DNA of 64,000 nt, taken from the NCBI GenBank assembly GCA_964006375.1, contig OZ023262.1, positions 93,914,476-93,978,475 on the forward strand, in the 5' to 3' direction. Source of the stretch: Tillus elongatus (Eukaryota > Arthropoda > Insecta > Coleoptera > Cleridae). Both the position numbers and the translations under genes were made by a program. The notes beneath the pieces were generated by a model that was not told where the DNA came from, ran no database searches, and saw only the letters and a program-made list of their open reading frames with translations. Below are positions 51,111 through 64,000 of this stretch, piece by piece; position 1 is the stretch's first letter; the number at the start of each line of letters is the position of its first letter.

Positions 51111-51917
51111 CGTTTTCTCCGGGTTCTGGATAAGTGAGACTTTAAATTTTAACAAAACAACTTTATTTACACTCTAAATAAAGATACAATAAAGTTCTAG
51201 AACTGTCTCTCTCACCAAACACTTAATTTACTGTCTAAATATGGATATAATAAAAGTTCTAGAACGTCTCCTTCACAAAACACTTAGTTTATCTGGCTTT
51301 ACAATCACTACTCTCAACAAAAGTCACTAATACACTGAAACTACAGTCGCTACTCTATAACACTTCACAGTAGTTACTCCTTGTTCAAGTCACTTTACAT
51401 TCTCTAACTGAACTGCCTCGGGCTGGCTTGCTTTCGCTTTTATATACTCGCCGTACCTTCCCCTCCTTTCTAGAGCATTCCATTCCAGAACGTTCCAGGA
51501 CCTTCTTTCACTAGAAGGTTCTGTGTATACAGATCGGTCCCGTGTGTATACAGGGGGATGTATATACAGGATGATCCAAATGTGGTCACCACTCCTATGT
51601 TACACAATAGGTGTTTCTCGAACTATAAGATCTCTCTGCATATACAGGGTGTAAGGGTTCTCTGCGTATACAGCGTGTATATACAGGGTGTTCGGAATGT
51701 GCAGACCTCAGTTATCCGTTCCGACGGGGTACAAGTTGGTAACTTCGTTATTTCTGGTCCTAGAGGGTTGAGACTTCGCCTGAGGGGGGTCACCCCAGGC
51801 ACCCCCAGGGGGGTGGGGAGGCGGTGTTGCCAGACTGTGCAAAAATTCCCAGATGTTGGGGGAAATTCTGGAGATGTGGCAACACCGCACCTACGTCTAT
51901 TGAAGTGCTTTGTAACA
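51106..51917 (-). repeat. 3' LTR of gypsy copy 2
   Basis: Heat-shock element at 51483-51496 and TATATAAAA (complement of 51438-51446), as in copy 1. The five TATACAGG-like motifs of U3 are conserved except one (TATACAGCG). Confidence 0.95.
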
Positions 51918-51929
51918 CTGCCCCCCTCC

Positions 51930-54900
51930 TTAAGACTGTTCGTCCCGAACAGTATTTACCGGCCGCCAACTTGGGGGTTCATTGCCCCGATAGCGACTCA
52001 ACCTCTCTATGTGAACAACTTTGGGTTTAGTTCTTGGAGACAGCTGGATTCTGTAGACTAGGTCGTTAATTTTCTTAGTCACCAAGTATGGCCCTTCCCA
52101 TGGTTTCTGAAGTTTGGGACTGAGGCCCTTTCTCCTTGTTGGTTGGTACAGCCACACTGCATCACCTTCCTTGAATGTATGGGGTGTTGCTCTGCGATCC
52201 AAGCGCATCTTCATCCGGTCACTGCTTAAGAGGAGCCTATCTCTGACACATCTGTGTATAGTGCGCAGTTTCCCTTCTAGGTCGGCGACATACTCAGGTA
52301 ACGTAGCTAGGTCCGCTATGTCCTCGTTCGGTGGTGGTCTCGTCATGTCGATTGGTAACCGCATCTCTCTGCCGGTCAACATCATGGATGGAGTGTAGCC
52401 GGTAGATTCATGCTGAGAGCTTCTGTAAGCTAGGAGGAACAGAGGTATCAGCTTGTCCCAGGTTCTCTGATTCTCGTCGACAAACATAGCAAGATACTGA
52501 TTGATGGTCCTGTTATGCCGTTCTACCATGCCGTCTGATTGAGGGTGGAGTGGCGTTGTTCTCGTTTTCTTTATGCCTAGCAAGTCCATTAGGCTCTTCC
52601 AGACCTCTGATTCGAAATTCCGGCCCTGGTCGGTGTGAATCTCCAAGGGTACGCCATGCCGTGATATGACATTTTCCATCAGGGCTTCTGCTACGGTCGT
52701 TGCCTCTTGGTTGGGGATCGGCGCAACTTCAGGCCATTTCGAGAAGTAGTCCATCGCCACCATTATGTATCTGTTCCCAGACTCTGTGATGGGAAAAGGT
52801 CCTGCGATGTCTACGGCAACTCTCTCCCACGGTGTACCTGAGATGTACTGCATCATTTTTCCTCTGGATCGGGTCTTTGGTCCTTTCTTTGAAGCACATT
52901 GGTCACACCTTTTGCACCATTCTTCCACGCTCCTTCGGCAGTTTATCCAATAGAAGCGGTCTCTCACTCTGGCAAGAGTCCTGTTGACACCAAAGTGGCC
53001 TCCACTTCTACTATTGTGTAACTCTTGAAGAACACTGTCTATGCACTCACTTGGCACAACGGTCTGGTATATACAGTCTCTACCATCGGCAGTTTCCCAT
53101 TTTCGAGTGATCATGTCATTCTTTAGACACAATGAGTCCCATTGTAGCCAGTAGCCTTTAACCTCCGCCCCAAACCGGGACACATCATGCCACTCAGGTC
53201 TTTTCCCTTTTTGTAGCCATTCTCTAATATTTTTCAAGTCTGGATCTGTCTTCTGTGCGTCTCTGATGTATTCAAGATTTACGTCTAGATCGGTATTATT
53301 CTCCTTTTCCGTCACCAGTTGTTTGATCTGATGAGTTACTTTATCGATCTCTTTGTTCTCTTGTCGCTCGCAAAATTTACATTCATGCACTGAACATGGT
53401 CTTCTTGACAGGCTGTCTGCATTGGCGTGACTTCTTCCTCTTCGATGTTCAATCCGGAAGTCGTAGCTCTGCAGTTTCTCTATCCATCGGGCTATCTGTC
53501 CTTCGGGATTTCTAAAGTTCAGAAGCCATTGCAGAGCAGAGTGATCTGACCTCACGCGGAATGTTCTTCCGTACAGGAAGCTGTGGAAATGTTCGATGGA
53601 TCTTACAACTGCCAGCAGTTCTTTCCGGGTTACACAGTAATTTCTTTCTGCTTTTCCGAACGTTTTGCTGAAGTAGCCTATCACAACTTCTTCTCCGGCT
53701 TGGAGCTGTGAGAGTACTGCCCCAATGCCATACTGGGAAGCATCGGTGTCCAGTATAAACAACCCTTCGTCCTGAGGATCAGCCAGCACAGGAGCAGTGA
53801 GAAGACGATGTTTGAGCTCTCTAAAAGACTCTTGGCAATCTGGTGACCAGATGAACTCGGCCTTATTTTCAGTCAGGCTATGCAGAGGTTTCGCAATGCT
53901 GCTGAAGTACTTCACAAAGCGTCGGTAATAGCTGCAAAGTCCCAGAAAATTTCTGACCTCATGTTTGTTCTTCGGCACAGGCCAGTCTCTTACTGCCTTT
54001 ATTTTCTCTGGATCGGTTTCTATCCCTTTCTCAGAAACGACATGTCCAAGGAAACTCACTTTCTTCTGGAAGAGGACGCATTTCTTGGGATTGAGTTGCA
54101 GATTGGCACCTCTCAGCCTGGAGGACTTGCTTCAGATTCGACAGGTGTTCATCGAAAGTCCTTCCAATCACCATGACATCGTCAAGATACACCAGGCATG
54201 TTTCCCATGTCAGTCCTCTCAGCACTAACTCCATTAGTCGTTCAAAGGTGGCAGGAGCATTACACAGGCCGAATGGCATGACCTTGAATTGGTACAACCC
54301 ATTCCCGGTTGAAAAAGCAGTCTTCTCCTTATCCTCTTTATGGAGTTCTACTTGCCAGTAACCACTTTTCAGGTCTAATGTAGAGAACCACTTTGATCCG
54401 GCCAAAGTGTTCAAAGTGTCGTCGATCCGGGGCAGGGGATAACTGTCTTTCTTGGTGACATCATTCAGCTTCCTATAGTCCACGCAAAATCTCATAGTGC
54501 CGTCTTTCTTGGTGACCAAAACTACTGGGGACGACCAAGGACTATTAGACTCCTCGATCACACCATCTTCCAGCATTTCGTTAACCATCGCCTTGATTTC
54601 TGATTGCTTGGCAAAAGGCAGTCTTCTCGGCGGCTGTCTAATTGGTCTTGCGTCGCCAGTATTAATCCTGTGTTGCACTAGACTCGTACGACCTGTGATT
54701 TTATCTTGAGCGAAAATATCGGCCTCCTCCAATACGAACTTCAGGGCCATCTCCATCTCCATATTGTTCAATTGGCCCCATGAATTCTTGAACCGCTCTA
54801 CTATTTCTACTGGCAGTCTTCTGTCTAATGCAGTGGGTGTCACGTTTTTGGACAACGTCACTCGGTCAATGGGTTCGCAAGTGGCGATAACTTCACCTCT

Positions 54901-55650
54901 CTTCAATGTGACCCTGTTAGTTTGTACGTTAGCCACTCTTATGGGTATTGTCCTCTTCGGGTCTACTAAGCATCGTGCGACCAGGGCACCATCATGCCTA
55001 TCTTTTAGGGGCTCCGCTATGAGAGCAGTCATACCATCAAGTTTCTTCTCTAGCCTGGCTCTGACAATCTTCTCACTGTTACCAGGAATCCGTGTATCCT
55101 CGTCGACAACAAGTCTCACCCTGGGATTAGCTTCGCCTGCTGTTGGAGATAAATACAACTCTTCGTTACCGATTTTCAAGATCTTATTCTGGAAGTCTAC
55201 TGATAGGACATCGAAATCTTCCATTAAATCTAGGCCCAGAATAAATTCGTCGACGATTTCTGCGACGACAGCCCTTACCTGTAGCTCAGTACTGCCCAGC
55301 CTAATGTAAACAGTGGCCTCTCCATGCACGGGTATTCTATCTCCTTTTGCCGTCTCCAACACAGGTTGTTTGTTGGTAGTGAGTGCTGACTTGTTTGGCA
55401 ACATGTCTGGACGTACAACGGATCTAGTGGCACCAGTATCGATGGTGAAACTGCATTGTCTTCCGTCTAAGCTGCCAGGTATAACGAGGCTCTCGTGGTA
55501 GCGTCGGATAGTGGAGACCTTTACTTTGGGGCCTTGGGAGTCGCACGCCAGCTGCCGCCCCCTTACACTGGCGTCAGGTCGTTTCCCTGACGGCGCTCCC
55601 TGTTGGTGTATTCCTGTCCCCTGCGAGCCACCTGTTGGGTTTGTGAGCAC
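51930..55650 (-). pseudogene. pol: Gypsy Pol, copy 2, frameshifted in RT
   Basis: The first block (55650-54031) runs from the gag-pol overlap through protease (DTG in TIDTGATRSV) and RT with YLDD. Here the frame is open upstream of the heptamer, unlike copy 1. At about 54124 copy 1 reads GGAGAAAACTTG and this copy GGAGGACTTG, a 2-base loss that shifts the frame just before the end of RT. The second block (54059-51930) continues with RT thumb, RNase H (DTDASQYGIGAV), integrase HHCC, DDE and GPY modules, all intact. Single-residue differences from copy 1 are scattered. No full Pol can be made. Confidence 0.93.
55544..55586 (-). promoter_or_regulatory. Conserved -1 frameshift signal, copy 2
   Basis: GGGAAAC, the spacer GACCTG and the ACGCCAG/CTGGCGT stem are the same as in copy 1, although surrounding bases differ. 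Confidence 0.7.
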
Positions 55651-56912
55651 TGCCTACTTATGTGCCCTTTCCTACTACACTTGTAGCATTCTATGTGGGA
55701 CCAATCTGCTTTCGTCTGACGTGCTCCAACCGTTGCAGTGAGCTTGCTTATGGCTTCCTTCATCAACTTGATTTCTCGCCTTAGGTCCTCTGTCGTGTCT
55801 GCATGGTCCTCTATCTCCTTCACTTCGCGCAGCCTGTTGCGGCGAGGTTGAGATGCATTCTTCGCTGCTTCAAATTCCAAGCCATAAATTACACAGTCTG
55901 TAAGTGTTTTGAACCTTCCGAGCCTTAAAGCTTGTTGCATTTCATTGTCAAGTACCCCATCGATGAAGGTCTGGACGGTGATCTGGTTGACAAATTCTTC
56001 TGGGGCTTAGGGATATGCCAGTCGCACAAGTTTCTCCACTTCGGCACTGAATTCTTGCAGAGTCTCATTTGGCTTCTGGACCCTTGTCTTTAGTTGTGTC
56101 TGGTAGACCTGGCTCATGTACTTGTTACCATATCTCAAGTCTAGGGCCTGTATCACTGTTAAGTAGTTTTGCTGTTTCGACTCCGGGATGTTCTGGAGGA
56201 TTTCTAGGGCTTTACCTCGAAGCGAGAGAATCAGAGCAGTTGCTGCCTGTTGTTCGCTCCATCCATTGCTGAGAGCTGCCGCCCCAAACTGCCTCCTGTA
56301 CATGGGCCACGATGTTTCTCCGTCAAAGGTCGGCGGCTTCAAGGTTCCATGAGGCTGCTGCACGGCTGGTACATCCGCCTCCGGGCGATTTTGAACTGGG
56401 GCCATTCCAGTAACTCCTCTTGGTTGAGTTCTATCAGTCTGGACAATCAACTGTTCAGTCAGTTCTTTATGTGTGCATTCTGTTCCTTTCATGATCATCT
56501 TCATTTGTTCTTTCAACCCTTCCACTTCTTCCCATCGTTTATTTAAATCCTCTGTTACATTTTCTACTTTCTTGTCCACATTTTCTACTTTCTTGTCCAC
56601 ATTTTCTACTTTCTTGTCCACATTTTCTATTTGTTCGTTGATCTGTTCAATTTCTTCTTTTACATCGACTCTTATATTATGGAACATACTTCGGAGCTCT
56701 TCTTTATCTTCTTGTCGCCTCTGTTCCTCCTCTTGTCGTCTTCTCTCGTCTTCTTCGCGCCGTCTTCTTTCTTCTTCTTGTCGTCGTTGTTCGTCTTCTT
56801 CGCGTTGCCTCTTGAGTTCTTCTTTGTCTTCTTCGCGTTGTTTTTTCAGTAAGTCCATCAACTCTTTGAATTCAGCCATCTCGTCGTAGTCAGTCGATCT
56901 AGTGTTTACCAT
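55563..56912 (-). pseudogene. gag: Gypsy Gag, copy 2, with nonsense codon
   Basis: It starts MVNTRSTDYDEMAE at 56912. The charged coiled-coil region is shorter than in copy 1 and contains a run of seven-residue KVENVDK repeats. The capsid-type domain is cut by TAA at about 56004-56006, where copy 1 has CAA in LAYPQAPEEF. The frame resumes and ends with the zinc knuckle CYKCSRKGHISRQC at 55563. Gag would end after 301 residues without the knuckle. Confidence 0.92.
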
Positions 56913-56949
56913 TTACAGCTAGCTTAGTTGTCCACTTCTTCACTCACTT

Positions 56950-56967
56950 ATCCCACTTCTGACACCA
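56950..56967 (-). other. Primer-binding site, 18-base tRNA-Leu match
   Basis: TGGTGTCAGAAGTGGGAT in element sense is complementary to the 3' end expected of tRNA-Leu(CAA) including CCA, 3 bases after the 5' LTR. Confidence 0.8.
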
Positions 56968-56970
56968 AAT

Positions 56971-57780
56971 TGTTGCGTTTTCTCCGGGTTCTGGATAAGT
57001 GAGACTTTAAATTTTAACAAAACAACTTTATTTACACTCTAAATAAAGATACAATAAAGTTCTAGAACTGTCTCTCTCACCAAACACTTAATTTACTGTC
57101 TAAATATGGATATAATAAAAGTTCTAGAACGTCTCCTTCACAAAACACTTAGTTTATCTGGCTTTACAATCACTACTCTCAACAAAAGTCACTAATACAC
57201 TGAAACTACAGTCGCTACTCTATAACACTTCACAGTAGTTACTCCTTGTTCAAGTCACTTTACATTCTCTAACTGAACTGCCTCGGGCTGGCTTGCTTTC
57301 GCTTTTATATACTCGCCGTACCTTCCCCTCCTTTCTAGAGCATTCCATTCCAGAACGTTCCAGGACCTTCTTTCACTAGAAGGTTCTGTGTATACAGATC
57401 GGTCCCGTGTGTATACAGGGGGATGTATATACAGGATGATCCAAATGTGGTCACCACTCCTATGTTACACAATAGGTGTTTCTCGAACTATAAGATCTCT
57501 CTGCATATACAGGGTGTAAGGGTTCTCTGCGTATACAGCGTGTATATACAGGGTGTTCGGAATGTGCAGACCTCAGTTATCCGTTCCGACGGGGTACAAG
57601 TTGGTAACTTCGTTATTTCTGGTCCTAGAGGTTTGAGACTTCGCCTGAGGGGGGTCACCCCAGGCACCCCCAGGGGGGTGGGGAGGCGGTGTTGCCAGAC
57701 TGTGCAAAAATTCCCAGATGTTGGGGGAAATTCTGGAGATGTGGCAACACCGCACCTACGTCTATTGAAGTGCTTTGTAA

Positions 57781-57782
<2 letters not shown>
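56971..57782 (-). repeat. 5' LTR of gypsy copy 2
   Basis: 812 bp, with heat-shock element at 57348-57361 and TATATAAAA just downstream in element sense. Confidence 0.95.

Positions 57783-57783
<1 letters not shown>

Positions 57784-57874
<91 letters not shown>
57784..57874. repeat. (TA)n tract, right flank of gypsy copy 2
   Basis: TA run followed by TATTTATTATTTATTATTTA. Confidence 0.95.
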
Positions 57875-59505
<1,631 letters not shown>

Positions 59506-59678
59506 TGAAGTCGGTTAAGAATTAAGTTGTAATGGTCTGAAGTTGCGCTAAAAGAAAAGTAAATTTTGGACACTCTGTATACATAGTGCAATTTCTAGAA
59601 ACGGCACTATAAACATCAAGATTGTTTATATCTATAACCATAATTTTATCGCTTTAAACATGGTGGCGGTACATAATT

Positions 59679-61645
<1,967 letters not shown>

Positions 61646-61843
61646 AGTATCATGAAGTCAATCCAAAAATTTCCAATTAAGTCGAAAAAACGGCTTATTT
61701 TTGGTATGGGGAATGCTACTGAAAGTCCCTTTAAAATAACATTTACAAATAAAGAATGCAAAAAAAAACTATTTTATTTCATCTGCAATTAGAAAGTTGG
61801 TGTCTACTTTCGGTATTTCTGGATGTACCGCCAACTAGAAAAT

Positions 61844-62194
61844 GTGTTTTTTTTTTCCATTAACGTCGGCCTATTTCCGCGACTATGACAAATCACCGAC
61901 GCCAGGGAGCAGTTTCACCTCACTATCCTGGAAATTTTGCCGAACCCCTGCCTTTCTGTAAGGAGGGTAGGGATCTTTAACGTGCCCAACACCGCATGGA
62001 CACGGCACCGACGGCTTTACGCCCCCTCCGAATGGCGGAACGTGCAGACATCAACTTGCTCAAATAAAATGCCAGAACCTCGGTTGATGTTAATTTTACA
62101 GTTTGTACTGAAAAAGTGAAATGAGTACACTGGGATCGAACCCAGTACCCTTCGGTTCAGAGGAACACGTTCTTACCCCAAAACCACCGGGGTA
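61844..62194 (-). mobile_element. tRNA-derived SINE with 13-bp target duplication
   Basis: On the minus strand the head (TACCCCGGTGGTTTTGGGGT onward) has a B box GGTTCGATCCC, followed by a body that includes GATCCCTACCCTCCTTAC and CTCCCTGGCGTCGGTGA, and a run of about 10 A (complement of 61848-61858). CCAACTAGAAAAT (61831-61843) and CCAATTAGAAAAT (62195-62207) flank it, a 12/13 match. The body is shared with the fragment at 3277-3415. The tRNA-like part lacks a pairing acceptor stem, so it is not a tRNA gene. Confidence 0.85.
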
Positions 62195-62207
62195 CCAATT
62201 AGAAAAT

Positions 62208-62897
62208 ATTTTAGTTGAATTGATATAGGTCGCTACACGCATGTTGAAATTTTCAGAAATAATAATGAACAAAACTCCTAATACTTTTAATAGACAGTTT
62301 AGATCAATCACCCTGTATATAGAAAAAATTAGGTATGTGTATAAGGGATCCTTAATTTTTGTTTTAAATTCCCATCGTCTCCTATTAATCACGCTCTAGT
62401 AGTCAAGCTTTATATTTGTCGACATATTTCCAATGTGTTTTCAATGCCCGACTTCCAAATCAAACAAAATATCACGTAAAAGTCCTAAATAATTCTGCTT
62501 GCGAGGGAATGGAGCATCGTTCATAATTTTTTCATAAGTTTTTTGTTGTTTGGTCTACCTTCTCCCAGCATATAGCCTTATTATTCACTCAGCCGAATCC
62601 GAACTGATTTGTTGTTTTTTTCACGCACTAATTCATTAACACACAAGTCATCCGAAAAATTGTGGAGAATTCCATTGTACTATATTTTTTCTGCTGCATT
62701 GAATCACACAATATAAGCCTCAAATACTTTAGATGAAACTTCAAACTGTGCCCCAATTTTACTGGAAACAACGACTTTTTGTTTTGGAAAAGCTTAGAAA
62801 ATGCTTATATTATACCGACTTTTATAAAACAACATCACTTCCAAAAATATTTCCACATTACTCTTGTTACCGCGCTAAACCCAAAATTGCTGTTTTT
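62208..62897. other. AT-rich DNA without recognisable features
   Basis: No gene, RNA or repeat recognised. A 79-codon frame at 62733-62972 has no recognisable domain and runs into an HTE arm. Confidence 0.45.

Positions 62898-64000
<1,103 letters not shown>

Larger units (their letters stand above)
51106..57782 (-). mobile_element. Ty3/gypsy LTR retrotransposon, copy 2, coding regions broken
   Basis: Same family and orientation as copy 1, but with 812-bp LTRs (51106-51917 and 56971-57782) that contain an extra internal duplication of about 70 bp (TCTAGAAC...CACTTA block). I noticed one difference between the two LTRs (GAGGGTTGAG at left, GAGGTTTGAG at right). gag has a nonsense codon and pol a 2-base deletion. 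It too lies inside a (TA)n tract; the right flank reads CTATATAT, so an exact target duplication is not shown. Confidence 0.93.

Noticed and set aside
62120..62194. Possible functional tRNA gene on the minus strand
   Set aside because: The B box is good, but the acceptor arms do not pair and the T loop is one base short; body, A-tail and target duplication show a SINE.

Overview
The window looks like intergenic or intronic DNA from an insect. It is very AT-rich, has no bacterial-type gene organisation, and is almost entirely mobile elements of insect type: an errantivirus-like retroelement with env, two Ty3/gypsy elements, LINEs with APE-type and restriction-like endonucleases, BEL/Pao, Tc1/mariner DD41D transposons, a hAT-like element and tRNA-derived SINEs. 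The order of insect cannot be told from the sequence. The only plausible host-gene piece is a short minus-strand exon near 20.7 kb that encodes a signal peptide and ends at a splice donor.

Layout. 0-3.3 kb: 3' end of a decayed errantivirus-like element (integrase, env, LTR start). 3.3-6.5 kb: SINE fragment, foldback elements and long (TA)n tracts. 6.5-9.5 kb: a 5'-truncated APE-type LINE inserted in an arm of the main repeat family. 9.7-20 kb: Tc1 relic, several copies of the main repeat, a degenerate mariner, two DD41D transposons and a SINE. 20-21.3 kb: single-copy sequence with the candidate exon. 22.8-24 kb: BEL/Pao integrase relic. 26.2-32.95 kb: gypsy copy 1 (minus strand), with intact gag and pol and nearly identical LTRs. 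34.7-37 kb: DD41D transposon whose transposase has one internal stop. 39.3-42.4 kb: RLE-type LINE 3' end split by a hAT-like element with an 8-bp target duplication. 44.6-45.5 kb: promoter-like block with a 37-bp minisatellite. 47.5-48.9 kb: best-bounded copy of the main repeat. 51.1-57.8 kb: gypsy copy 2, broken in gag and pol. 58-62.2 kb: more copies of the main repeat and a SINE. 63.1 kb to the end: another DD41D transposon.

Two themes tie the window together. First, one repeat family (called HTE here, for hairpin/TA-core element) recurs at well over a dozen loci. It has a 5' end starting TCTGGACGCAGC, a body of about 1.1 kb, a long (TA)n tract, a conserved arm of about 110 bp, and a 3' terminal hairpin ending CTAA. 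A short motif near the 5' end is repeated inverted in the 3' hairpin. This architecture resembles non-autonomous Helitron/Helentron elements, though no Rep/helicase gene is present. Second, about 24 long (TA)n tracts (roughly 2.4 kb in all) are the sites where other elements sit: both gypsy copies, several DD41D transposons and a foldback MITE abut or interrupt them. The HTE family therefore appears to spread TA-rich landing sites.

Gypsy copy 1 can be read almost as a complete genetic programme: a primer-binding site matching tRNA-Leu, a gag with coiled coil and zinc knuckle, a GGGAAAC slippery site with a downstream stem for -1 frameshifting into pol, all catalytic residues present, a polypurine tract, and an LTR promoter with a canonical heat-shock element just upstream of a TATA box.
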